64,000 nt of DNA from CBFHMJ01 sp965656875 (GTDB lineage: Bacteria > Pseudomonadota > Gammaproteobacteria > Enterobacterales > Alteromonadaceae): NCBI GenBank assembly GCA_965656875.1, contig CBFHMJ010000032.1, positions 136,610 to 200,609 on the forward strand. Reading direction: 5' to 3'. A program made the translations under genes and the position numbers. Of the stretch, positions 34,100 to 41,579 are shown one piece after another. Within the stretch, counting starts at the first letter, position 1; each line of letters starts with the position of its first letter. The notes beneath the pieces were generated by a model that was not told the origin of the DNA, ran no database searches, and saw nothing but the letters and a program-made list of their open reading frames with translations.

Positions 34100-34786
34100 T
34101 TATTCTCCTTTCAGGAAAATATAGCCAGAGCCGCGAATAGTCTTAATCTTCTCATTTTTATCGTTACTCAGTTTTTTCCGGATATTACTCACATGCATAT
34201 CAATATTTCGATCAAAGGGTAATAATGGCCTATTGAACACTTTTTGGCTTATTTGTTCTTTAGAGACAATTGCTCCCGCATTGTTCATTAATAACTGTAG
34301 CAGTTGAAACTCAGCGCCGGTGAGTTCTATGTGCTTTTCGTGGCTAATGACAGAATGGTTGTTTTGTTGTAATTGAACATGATTAACAATGAGATCTTGA
34401 TCAACGTTGTGATTACTAATGTGTTCGATACGGCGAAACATTGCTTTGACTCGAGCTAGTAACTCTCTGGGGTTAAAGGGTTTCGGTACATAATCATCGG
34501 CTCCAATTTCGAGGCCAATAACTTTGTCATAGTCATCTCCCTTAGCTGTTAGCATGATCACTGGTGTCATCTTCTTCATTCTTAATTGTTTTAATACCTC
34601 AAATCCATCCATTCCCGGCAGCATTACATCCAGCAAAATCACATCAAAAGTATATCTGAGAGCAGATTCGAGTCCTGAATGGCCATCATTTTCGGCGCTA
34701 ACCTGGTAATTTTGTTGCGTCAATAAGTCAGATAGCAAACTAACTAACTCAGCATCATCATCAATAATTAGTACTTTCCCATTCAT
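34100..34786 (-). CDS. cpxR: Envelope stress response regulator, CpxR type
   Basis: 228 aa OmpR/PhoB-family regulator. The receiver domain has the acidic pocket IIDDDAE and phospho-acceptor D53 (LLDVMLPG), switch T (MLTAKG) and K (VPKPFN). A C-terminal winged helix ends KIKTIRGSGYIFLKG. It is closest to CpxR (GADDYVPKPFNPRELLARVKAMFRR). Transcribed with cpxA and divergent from a cpxP-like gene, with GTAAA repeats in the shared promoter region, which implies autoregulation. Confidence 0.93.
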   Translation of the reverse strand: MNGKVLIIDDDAELVSLLSDLLTQQNYQVSAENDGHSGLESALRYTFDVILLDVMLPGMDGFEVLKQLRMKKMTPVIMLTAKGDDYDKVIGLEIGADDYVPKPFNPRELLARVKAMFRRIEHISNHNVDQDLIVNHVQLQQNNHSVISHEKHIELTGAEFQLLQLLMNNAGAIVSKEQISQKVFNRPLLPFDRNIDMHVSNIRKKLSNDKNEKIKTIRGSGYIFLKGE

Positions 34787-34848
34787 AACAGTACTCTTTT
34801 TTATAAAACACCTCAGATTTTATAGTAATTCTGGTCCATATTTTGGCC

Positions 34849-34892
34849 TTTACACTATCTTTACGTTGCCTTTTCGTTGCTTTGCGTTGAAT
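34849..34892. promoter_or_regulatory. CpxR-type box and helically phased repeats in cpxR/cpxP promoter region
   Basis: On the minus strand GTAAA-N6-GTAAA (34849-34864) resembles the CpxR consensus, two GTAAA blocks separated by about five bases. The same stretch reads on the plus strand as four 11-base units starting at 34849, 34860, 34871 and 34882 (TTTAC..., TTTACGTTG.., TTTTCGTTG.., TTGCGTTG...), so degenerate copies continue on one face of the helix. CpxR binding is inference from the consensus and the gene context. Confidence 0.6.
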
Positions 34893-34944
34893 TTCCTACA
34901 ATTCATTATGCTTTTTTCGAATAAATTAACTCGGAGTCGAACAA

Positions 34945-35379
34945 ATGAAGAAAATTATTGCAGCATTTGGATTATGTTTATTAGTTGTAACATCTTCTTA
35001 TTCTTTTGCGCACAAAAGAGGAGGAATGATGGGAGGGGAGCCTGGATGGGGTATGCATCATTTAAGATTTCTTGATTTAACTGAGGAACAACGTCAGCAA
35101 ATTAAATTCTTTAAAGAGCAAATCTTACTACCTGCAAAAGAAAGCTTTAAAAACAATAAGATAGACAGATCGCAATTACGTGAGTTAATTCGTGCTGATG
35201 AATTTAACGAAGCCGCTGTTACTGAATTTATAACAGATATGCAACAATCATCGACTGCGTTTCGTGTTGCTCAGGCGCGATTTCGCCATGAAGTTTGGCA
35301 AATTTTAACGCCAGAGCAACAAGAAAAAGTGGATGAAATGCGAGACAAACGGGGTAAAAGAGGTCATCGTAAAAACTAG
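34945..35379 (+). CDS. cpxP: Periplasmic Spy/CpxP-family chaperone-like protein
   Basis: 144 aa. The signal peptide MKKIIAAFGLCLLVVTSSYSFA is followed by a His/Gly/Met-rich segment and a helical body with two LTxEQ motifs (LTEEQRQQ at about 50 and LTPEQQEK near 128), the Spy/CpxP hallmark. CpxP feeds back on CpxA and binds misfolded periplasmic proteins. It is divergent from cpxRA, as in E. coli. GGAG lies eight bases before the ATG. Whether it works as CpxP or Spy cannot be told from sequence. Confidence 0.88.
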   Translation: MKKIIAAFGLCLLVVTSSYSFAHKRGGMMGGEPGWGMHHLRFLDLTEEQRQQIKFFKEQILLPAKESFKNNKIDRSQLRELIRADEFNEAAVTEFITDMQQSSTAFRVAQARFRHEVWQILTPEQQEKVDEMRDKRGKRGHRKN

Positions 35380-35414
35380 TACAACTATTTAGTTAATAAA
35401 CTTTTAACTTTTTA

Positions 35415-35441
35415 AAAAAGCGGGTCAAACCCGCTTTTTTT
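35415..35441 (+). terminator. cpxP intrinsic terminator
   Basis: Stem AAAAGCGGGT/ACCCGCTTTT, loop CAA, followed by a T-run. Strong. Confidence 0.93.
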
Positions 35442-35660
35442 GTGTCTTGGCATTACTTTTAGTTAATTTTTTACCCAAAAAAATGCTGCTTTATCTTAAT
35501 AAACCGTATATTTTTACCGACAATCGGTTTAAATATGTTAATGCAATAGAGTCAAGGCTCATATAGAAGGTAAAAAAATTGTAATTACTTCGAAAAGTCT
35601 GGTAGATTATGTTGTAAAAGGTACTGAATTATTTTGTTCACTCATTCACGATTTAGAAAT

Positions 35661-36224
35661 ATGAATTTATCAGAAGAAAAGAAAAGTCAGATTAACGCAG
35701 TTCAAATCTTTAATCGGTTATTAGAGTTCATCCCTGGCGGTGCTGGTGTTGGAATTAATGACCGCGGAGCAAGTGCGTTAATTGCTGATGCTATTCAGGT
35801 AAGTCGTTCTAATATGACTCAGTCCCGTCAACGTAACAGTATTCCAGATGCCGTCGTTTCATATTGCATCGAAAAGGGTATTAGCCTCGATTACGTTTAT
35901 GGAAATAATAAAGCGCTTATCAAACGCGAAGCTGAGAAGCGTCAGGATGCAAACACTATTAGTGTGCTTTCTGAAGCAATGGACTACCTGGAGAAGATGA
36001 TTACCATCATGGATCGGGCCAACGTAGCGAAGAAAAAAGAATCGTTAATGCTGGTCGTTCAATTAATTAAAAACCTTCAAAATGATCCTATGTACTCAGA
36101 AAATGAAGTATGGGATCAAGTAGAACTGGTTTGTAATTCAATGGCGTCGGTTTACCCTGTCGCTAAAGAAGAAGAGGAAGCAAAACCAGAAATAGTTGAA
36201 GAAGAGTTAGAAATTGAAAGTTAA
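35661..36224 (+). CDS. Phage CI-repressor-type helix-turn-helix protein
   Basis: 187 aa from ATG 35661; a TTG at 35634 would add nine residues, and neither start has a convincing ribosome-binding site. Residues about 10-75 match the N-terminal DNA-binding domain of phage CI repressors (ASALIADAIQVSRSNMTQSR, then RNSIPDAVVSYCIEKGIS and LDYVYG). The rest is a helical segment (about 80-160) and an acidic tail. There is no S24 peptidase domain, so it would not self-cleave in an SOS response. Target unknown. It lies in a small islet of regulators between cpxP and glnG. Confidence 0.65.
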   Translation: MNLSEEKKSQINAVQIFNRLLEFIPGGAGVGINDRGASALIADAIQVSRSNMTQSRQRNSIPDAVVSYCIEKGISLDYVYGNNKALIKREAEKRQDANTISVLSEAMDYLEKMITIMDRANVAKKKESLMLVVQLIKNLQNDPMYSENEVWDQVELVCNSMASVYPVAKEEEEAKPEIVEEELEIES

Positions 36225-37057
36225 TCAAGGTTGTTAAATGAATTGTTAATAGACGAGTGAAGGACATATTTTTCACTCTTCTAATTTCTGACTTTTCGTC
36301 ACTAGATTAATCTTCAGATATTTTTTGCGATAACAGATATAAAGGTTTATGGACCTTTATATCTCGTTCTATTAAGTACAGTGTATTCAACGCTGCCATC
36401 AAATATCATTTCACATCACTTTTATTCCAATTTGAATAAATCCATCAAACTGAATCAAACACACCATCAATTGTTAATCTCAACCAGAGTCTGTTTGCCG
36501 TTGAAGGTAATTATTGCAGCAATTTATCGCGTGTTTATTCAAGGCTTCTGGCTGTATTGTGTCGTTTTTCTATACAAGTAGGCTGTAACTCACTAAAAAA
36601 GTGCGACTAGCAATGTTCATGCAGTGCTTTAACCAATGAATGGATTTGTTTCAATGGTGTTCATATTGGGTTCTACGCCATGGATTTAGATGATTAAATT
36701 TTGAGTCTTGTACTTTATCTAAACGAGAATTGAAGTCGAGCAGCATTTTCCCGGCAAAGATCAACGGGCCCTATATATTCGTTTTAAATGCCTTCACTTG
36801 TTATCTAATTAATCGAAACAGGAAAGTGACGTAAGTAAGATGCTTGATGTTGTTTGCTATTATGGGTACTATAGTGTGAATTTAAACTACATCAAAATAG
36901 CAACAAAGTATCAATATTAACTACAAAGATTAAATTAAGTCGTTATAATAAAAGCAGTTTTGAACTATAGGGGAGGCACAAACGCTTTCTGTATGAAGGC
37001 TGTTTGTAATGTACAACGTAGTTCTGATGTGCATAAAGTTGGATTATGGAGTGCTTA
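36225..37057. other. Gene-poor AT-rich stretch with inverted repeats
   Basis: 833 bases with no convincing gene. It holds GAGTGAA/TTCACTC (36255-36278), possibly the terminator of the HTH gene since TTCT follows, and a perfect 12-bp inverted repeat with a 6-base loop (AGATATAAAGGT at 36335-36346 and ACCTTTATATCT at 36353-36364). A 66-codon frame at 36381-36581 starts with GTG, has no ribosome-binding site and looks like chance. The last 100 bases presumably hold the promoter of the small membrane protein gene. Confidence 0.6.
36335..36364. repeat. Perfect 12-bp inverted repeat
   Basis: AGATATAAAGGT-TTATGG-ACCTTTATATCT. No T-run follows on either side, so it is not a standard terminator. Candidate operator or RNA hairpin; function unknown. 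Confidence 0.6.
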
Positions 37058-37369
37058 ATGACTGTTTTAAGCCTGATTTATATCGTTACCATTGTTTGTC
37101 TTGCTTCTGCTTTACTCACTGTTTTAATTCGGTGGCATAAACGAGATAAAGAGATTCGAAATACACTTGAAGAAGCTATCAAATTTATTGAAAGCTTTGA
37201 TGATCTAGACCAAATTCTTGATCAGAAGAACAGGGCGATGCAGTTGAATATTAAGCTAAATGAACGGCGGACATTAGTGCCGAGGCTTCAAGCGATTAAA
37301 GAAAGCCGCCCATTATTATCTGCTGGGAAAAGTGAGAGTAAAAAAAATGATCAGGAAACTAATCACTGA
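37058..37369 (+). CDS. Small single-span membrane protein, unknown function
   Basis: 103 aa. ATG 37058 has GGAG six bases upstream; the upstream ATG at 37046 has none. One N-terminal membrane helix (about 4-27) is followed by RWHKRDKE (cytoplasmic side by positive charges) and a helical, charged C-terminal part. No family recognised. Its last 7 bases overlap the 3' end of the convergent HTH gene. Confidence 0.55.
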   Translation: MTVLSLIYIVTIVCLASALLTVLIRWHKRDKEIRNTLEEAIKFIESFDDLDQILDQKNRAMQLNIKLNERRTLVPRLQAIKESRPLLSAGKSESKKNDQETNH

Positions 37370-37899
37370 TTCATTGCTTCGTATAATTCTTTTTGAAAAC
37401 TATCGTAATTACCCGTTAGCGTAGCTCGATAGCCGGGAAGGGCTGTCAAAATTAGTTTTCTGACATCAATAGAATTGCTGTTTGTTGTAACAGACATGGA
37501 TGTATATGCATCGTTCACTGCATTGATTAACAAGCTTTCATCAATTGATAAAAATTTCCCTATAGGTTTGCCTGAATCTGTGAAACCAGCAGGATCATAA
37601 AGGTACATAAAATCAACCGCCGGAATATTTAGCCCCAGCGCGAGTTTAAATAAAGTCGAGCTGGTTGCCTCACTTGTCCCGTTTCTAACACGATTGACTT
37701 GCGCAGTACTTAAATCAAATCCCTTTTCTGCAATAGATTTGCTTACCGCTTTATCGCTGGTTAACCCGTTTATCTCCATAAGAAAACTGATGTTATTGGA
37801 AAGAATAATCGACGGGATTTTTTCTAGCTCGGCAGCTGAAATTTTGTTTTTTAATGCTTCGGGAACTAATTTAGAAAAACTTTCCAATATAGCGCTCAT
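37363..37899 (-). CDS. XRE-like helix-turn-helix regulator
   Basis: 178 aa. Residues about 32-98 look like a Cro/CI-type helix-turn-helix domain (NISFLMEINGL, then DLSTAQVNRVRNGTSEATSSTLFKLALGLNIPAVDF). The C-terminal 80 residues are unrecognised and may serve dimerisation. GAGATT lies just before the ATG. It is divergent from a small basic protein gene across an 84-base region that contains a symmetrical site with TATAAT on both strands, the arrangement of a repressor controlling its own gene and its neighbour. Confidence 0.65.
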   Translation of the reverse strand: MSAILESFSKLVPEALKNKISAAELEKIPSIILSNNISFLMEINGLTSDKAVSKSIAEKGFDLSTAQVNRVRNGTSEATSSTLFKLALGLNIPAVDFMYLYDPAGFTDSGKPIGKFLSIDESLLINAVNDAYTSMSVTTNSNSIDVRKLILTALPGYRATLTGNYDSFQKELYEAMNQ

Positions 37900-37923
37900 A
37901 ATCTCAATATAAAGTGATTGCAG

Positions 37924-37955
37924 ATGTGATATTAATGATTATAATAATCTCACAT
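37924..37955. promoter_or_regulatory. Operator-like dyad with back-to-back -10 elements
   Basis: ATGTGATATT (37924-37933) and AATCTCACAT (37946-37955) form 10-bp arms with one mismatch. The centre contains ATTATAAT (37938-37945), which gives TATAAT on the plus and on the minus strand. This lies between the divergent HTH genes and would let one dimeric regulator block both promoters. Confidence 0.55.
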
Positions 37956-37983
37956 ATGAAGTTACATCTATTAACCAGACTTA

Positions 37984-38232
37984 ATGATAGCACAACAAAT
38001 GCTGGAAAAAAGCGTAAATGCAACAAGCTATAGTGAAAGCAGACTTTCTGAAGTTCGAAATAAAATCAGAGAGATGGGGCGTGGCGCCATTAGTTTGATT
38101 TCAGAAAATGCTGACGTAGACAAGACAACTCTCGGAAGATTTGTTGGAGGTAAACAAGATATCTCAGCAAGTAAGTTTCTGAGAATTGAGTTTGAATTAG
38201 CTCGTTTAGAAAAGAAAATGCAAGCACGTTGA
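37984..38232 (+). CDS. Small basic protein, possible Cro-like DNA-binding protein
   Basis: 82 aa. Helical, basic, with a stretch that could be a helix-turn-helix (ISLISENADVDKTTLGRF, then VGGKQDISASKFLRIEFEL). There is no clear ribosome-binding site before ATG 37984 or the in-frame ATG at 37999. Divergent from the XRE-like gene. Its size and position resemble the Cro partner of a CI gene; this is inference. Confidence 0.5.
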   Translation: MIAQQMLEKSVNATSYSESRLSEVRNKIREMGRGAISLISENADVDKTTLGRFVGGKQDISASKFLRIEFELARLEKKMQAR

Positions 38233-38284
38233 TCGCCTAATCAGGGCTTTGTGTCAGTACTTGAAGAGTTTAATGACATCCGTG

Positions 38285-38316
38285 TCAGTGAACGTGTTTA
38301 CTGTCTTCTCTTTTTA
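38285..38316 (+). terminator. Probable terminator after the small HTH gene
   Basis: Stem CAGTGAA/TTTACTG (one G-U pair) with a 4-base loop, followed by TCTTCTCTTTTT. A moderate-strength candidate facing glnG. Confidence 0.5.
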
Positions 38317-38344
38317 TTATTGCAATAAAAGGAGGCTTTAACGT

Positions 38345-39760
38345 TTAGTATCGGTGTTCAAGGTTAAGCTCTTTTAGTTTTCGTGTCAGTGTATTCCTTC
38401 CCCAGCCAATTTTTCTGGCTGCTTCTTGTTTTCTTCCTCTTGTTTCATGCAACGCCGCCTCTACTAATATTCGCTCAAGATCGGGTTGAATGGTTTCAAG
38501 TAAATTTTCGTCTCCTTTTGAAAGGCACGCTATAACGTGTTCGGAAAACACTTGTTGCCATGACATATCGTGCAGATTTGTAATGGATGGCTGGCTGGGT
38601 GAAATCGTTACTTCATCGGGTAAATCAGTAATTTCGATGATCTTGCCACTGGCCATAACCGTTAACCAACGACAAATGTTTTCTAACTGTCGGACATTGC
38701 CCGGCCACTCAAAATTAGATAGAAGCTCCATCGCTGAGGAACTTAGTTCTTTTGGTTCAACTGCCAGTTCTTTAGCTGCGGAAATCAGAAAGTGTTGTGC
38801 TAACTGAGGGACATCCTCTTTACGTTCGGACAGAGCGGGAATGTGAATGCGAATGACGTTAAGTCGATGAAATAAATCTTCTCTGAATTTGCCTTCTGTT
38901 ACCAGTGATTCCAAATTTTGATGCGTTGCTGCAATAATGCGAACATCAACAGATATGGGAGAATGTCCGCCCACGCGATAAAATTGCCCTTCAGCTAATA
39001 CACGCAATAGTCGAGTTTGGATATCAATGGGCATATCACCAATTTCATCCAGAAACATCGTTCCGCCATTCGCTTGCTCAAATCTTCCTTGTCTTACATT
39101 AGCGGCGCCGGTGAATGCACCTTTCTCATGACCAAACAATTCTGATTCAATTAAATCTTTGGGGATTGCTGCCATGTTGAGCGCAATAAAAGGATTGGAT
39201 GCTCGCGGGCTATGTTGATGTAGTGCCTTGGCCACCAGTTCTTTACCGGTACCAGATTGTCCATTGATGAGCACGCTGATGCTTGATTTGGACAGTCGAC
39301 CTATTGCTCTGAATACTTCCTGCATCGCAGGAGCTTCTCCAATAATCTCTGAAGATAGTTTCAGTGGTTGAGCTGCTTTCGCGGCCTTTTTATTGGTTTG
39401 TTCAATTGCTCGTTGAACCAGCGCAATTGCTTCATCAATATCAAAGGGTTTTGGCAGGTATTCAAATGCTCCACTTTTATAGGCGTTAACTGCACTATCC
39501 AGATCAGAGTGTGCAGTCATAATAATGATGGGCACATCAGGGTGTTGTTCTTTTATTTTTTTCAACAACGTCATGCCATCTTCACCTGGCATTCGAATGT
39601 CAGAAACAACAACTGCTGGTGTTTCATAAGTAAGACGTTGCATCAATAGTTCTGCGTTAGCGAAACTCTCAATAGGAATACCGGCACTTGTTAAGGCCTT
39701 TTCTAATACCCACCGTATTGAATTATCGTCATCGACTATCCAGGTAACATTATTGTTCAT
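38345..39760 (-). CDS. glnG: Nitrogen regulation protein NtrC
   Basis: 471 aa sigma-54 activator (469 in E. coli). The receiver domain has phospho-acceptor D54 (VVSDIRMPG). The AAA+ domain has Walker A GQSGTGKE, the sigma-54 contact loop ESELFGHEKGAFTGA and Walker B GGTMFLDEIGDM. The Fis-type helix-turn-helix at the C terminus (ETRGRKQEAARKIGWGRNTL) is intact. It overlaps glnL by 11 bases. It activates glnA and other nitrogen genes when phosphorylated by GlnL. Confidence 0.98.
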   Translation of the reverse strand: MNNNVTWIVDDDNSIRWVLEKALTSAGIPIESFANAELLMQRLTYETPAVVVSDIRMPGEDGMTLLKKIKEQHPDVPIIIMTAHSDLDSAVNAYKSGAFEYLPKPFDIDEAIALVQRAIEQTNKKAAKAAQPLKLSSEIIGEAPAMQEVFRAIGRLSKSSISVLINGQSGTGKELVAKALHQHSPRASNPFIALNMAAIPKDLIESELFGHEKGAFTGAANVRQGRFEQANGGTMFLDEIGDMPIDIQTRLLRVLAEGQFYRVGGHSPISVDVRIIAATHQNLESLVTEGKFREDLFHRLNVIRIHIPALSERKEDVPQLAQHFLISAAKELAVEPKELSSSAMELLSNFEWPGNVRQLENICRWLTVMASGKIIEITDLPDEVTISPSQPSITNLHDMSWQQVFSEHVIACLSKGDENLLETIQPDLERILVEAALHETRGRKQEAARKIGWGRNTLTRKLKELNLEHRY

Positions 39761-40835
39761 GACAAGGTTTCTCCGTCATTGGTAGGTAAATAGTAAATTC
39801 GGTATGACCAGGTCGACTTAAACACTCGATGCGACCTTCATGTTGCAGAATCAGCATCTGAGCAATTGACAGCCCAAGACCACTACCAGTTTTTTTGCCG
39901 GAAACCATTGGATAAAACAGGGTGTCTTTCAAATGGTCTGGAATTCCCGGTCCGTTATCAATTATTTGAATGGCTATGGCTCTGCTGGTTTGTTTATCCA
40001 TGTTAGGTGGAGAGAAATTAACACGGGTTTTTAATGTAATGTGTCCGCCTTGTGTCAATGCTTGAATGGCATTCCTGGTTATGTTTAACAGTGCTTGTTG
40101 TACTAAACCTTTATCTATAAAGACGGCTGGAATACTGGGATCATAATCACGGTCAATAGTGATTCCGTCGGGTGATTCGTAACTACATAGCTGTCGTGTT
40201 GACTCAATAATTTCATGAATGTTGCACCATTCTCGCTTAGGCATTTTATTTGGGCCTAGTAAACGGTCAACAAGCTGTTGAAGGCGATCACATTGCTCAA
40301 TAATAAGACTTGTGTATTCGTTTAATTCGTCATTCGGCAGGCTTCGCTCCATTAGTTGTGCGGCTCCACGAATACCACCTAGTGGATTTTTTATCTCATG
40401 AGCGAGTCCTCGTACTAGCTCTCTGGCAGCCATGTGCTGACTGATCTGTTGACTTTCTTGAGAGATTTTCCGTTGTTGATCCAGTGTATGAATTTCAATA
40501 AGCGCATAGATTTCGAGCTCAATTTTTAGTGGCGTACAATTGACTTCAACAATCGCGTGCCTGCCATCTGGAAATCCAACGGTGACTTCAGAGTCCCTGA
40601 AAGACTGTTGATAAGCTATAGTTTCGACAATGTGATTCGTTGGGAAACTGAAAAATTGGAAAAGTTCACGAACTGAGTGACCGGTTAGTCGCTTTTCTGC
40701 CAGACCTGAAAAAGCAGCTGCTTTACTGTTTAACCAACGAATATCGAGATTTCTGTCAACCAGTAACATTGCAGTATCGGTCGTATTCAAAATAGACTGG
40801 TGCAGATCGCTGTTGCTTATATTCATGACATTCAT
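39750..40835 (-). CDS. glnL: Nitrogen regulation histidine kinase NtrB
   Basis: 361 aa from the ATG at 40835; E. coli NtrB is 349 aa. A TTG at 40874 is rejected because an NtrC site (40851-40867) lies in that stretch; the ATG at 40826 is also possible. An N-terminal PAS domain (about 10-110) is followed by the H-box GLAHEIKNPLGGIRGAAQLM and ATP-binding boxes (NITRNAIQAL; DNGPGIP; KKTGSGLGLSI). It is a soluble kinase that senses PII and phosphorylates NtrC. No membrane segments. Confidence 0.96.
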   Translation of the reverse strand: MNVMNISNSDLHQSILNTTDTAMLLVDRNLDIRWLNSKAAAFSGLAEKRLTGHSVRELFQFFSFPTNHIVETIAYQQSFRDSEVTVGFPDGRHAIVEVNCTPLKIELEIYALIEIHTLDQQRKISQESQQISQHMAARELVRGLAHEIKNPLGGIRGAAQLMERSLPNDELNEYTSLIIEQCDRLQQLVDRLLGPNKMPKREWCNIHEIIESTRQLCSYESPDGITIDRDYDPSIPAVFIDKGLVQQALLNITRNAIQALTQGGHITLKTRVNFSPPNMDKQTSRAIAIQIIDNGPGIPDHLKDTLFYPMVSGKKTGSGLGLSIAQMLILQHEGRIECLSRPGHTEFTIYLPMTEKPCHEQ

Positions 40836-40850
40836 TACCAAACATACAAT

Positions 40851-40867
40851 TGCACCGATATGGTGCG
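40851..40867. promoter_or_regulatory. NtrC-binding site upstream of glnL
   Basis: TGCACC-GATAT-GGTGCG fits the NtrC consensus TGCACY-N5-RGTGCA with one mismatch. It sits directly upstream of the glnL start codon, where in enteric bacteria NtrC represses the glnL promoter. Confidence 0.8.
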
Positions 40868-40901
40868 AAATCAAAGTAGTTTATCTGTCAGCTGAATGAG
40901 T

Positions 40902-40918
40902 TGCACTAATTTGGTGTA
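40902..40918. promoter_or_regulatory. Second NtrC-binding site upstream of glnL
   Basis: TGCACT-AATTT-GGTGTA, a second NtrC-like site centred 51 bases from the first. It overlaps the last codons of the secreted-protein gene (stop at 40906-40908). Confidence 0.72.
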
Positions 40919-41442
40919 ATAATTGAGTGTCTGAGCAGATAAAAAGTGACGGGTTTACTTACTGCAATTACCTTGCCTGATTCGCTGATAAGCGTAGCCA
41001 CAATAGTATGCTCACCACGATCAATATTATTCAGGTTGAATGTTGTTTGTCGGGCGGGAAGTTTGGATGAAACAGCTTTGCCATCAAGAGTCAATTTGAT
41101 CTGGTTAGCATTATAGGATGGTGTTTCTAAGCTAACTCTAACTGCAATATTTCCATTATTTTTTCGAATAGATTGTTCATTAGTTGGATATAGAATAGTG
41201 ATTGTCTGTGATGGTTGGGCGATGGTGGAAATTTGATGCGACTTGGTAGTAGTAGATCGATGAACAGTCGAGACGATATTATTTTTTGTTCCTGGTTTGT
41301 ACTCGCTTGCACCATTCTGGTGCTGATCGCTCCAGGTCGGATTACCTTTACTATTCTTTGAATACCAGATGACATCATTAGTGTTGCCAGCTGCATTAAG
41401 GCAAAAAATTCCAGATATTATAAATAGCAGGACTCGTTTCAT
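40906..41442 (-). CDS. Secreted protein with N-terminal DUF4124-like and C-terminal Ig-like segment
   Basis: 178 aa. Signal peptide MKRVLLFIISGIFCLNAAG. Residues about 22-50 (VIWYSKNSKGNPTWSDQHQ) look like the DUF4124 motif, in which Trp and SDQ are conserved. A Ser/Thr/Gln-rich linker follows, then about 80-172 resembles a small Ig-like or cadherin-like beta domain (ITILYPTNEQSIRKNNGNI and DRGEHTIVATL). It sits between glnA and glnL. Proteins of this type occur at the same place in some other gammaproteobacteria as far as I recall; the role is unknown. Confidence 0.65.
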   Translation of the reverse strand: MKRVLLFIISGIFCLNAAGNTNDVIWYSKNSKGNPTWSDQHQNGASEYKPGTKNNIVSTVHRSTTTKSHQISTIAQPSQTITILYPTNEQSIRKNNGNIAVRVSLETPSYNANQIKLTLDGKAVSSKLPARQTTFNLNNIDRGEHTIVATLISESGKVIAVSKPVTFYLLRHSIITPN

Positions 41443-41511
41443 GCTGTATCAAAGAACGCGTAATAAAAGGTTTAGTTGACTTTAATATGTCCTGAACTGA
41501 GTTACCAGTAG

Positions 41512-41541
41512 AAATAAAAAAGGCCTACATAAAGCAGGCCT
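41512..41541 (-). terminator. glnA intrinsic terminator
   Basis: On the minus strand AGGCCTGC-TTTAT-GTAGGCCT is followed by TTTTTATTTC. It separates glnA from the secreted-protein/glnLG part of the locus, so glnLG likely has its own promoter as well as read-through. Confidence 0.85.
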
Positions 41542-41579
41542 GAATGATGGTTAAACCCTTAAGAGGATTTGATATTAAA

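Noticed and set aside
36381..36581. 66-codon frame in the gene-poor stretch
   Set aside because: GTG start without a ribosome-binding site, no recognisable features, and the composition of translated AT-rich spacer.
35661..38232. Complete prophage or integrative element
   Set aside because: No integrase, transposase, structural genes or flanking direct repeats were seen; only regulators.
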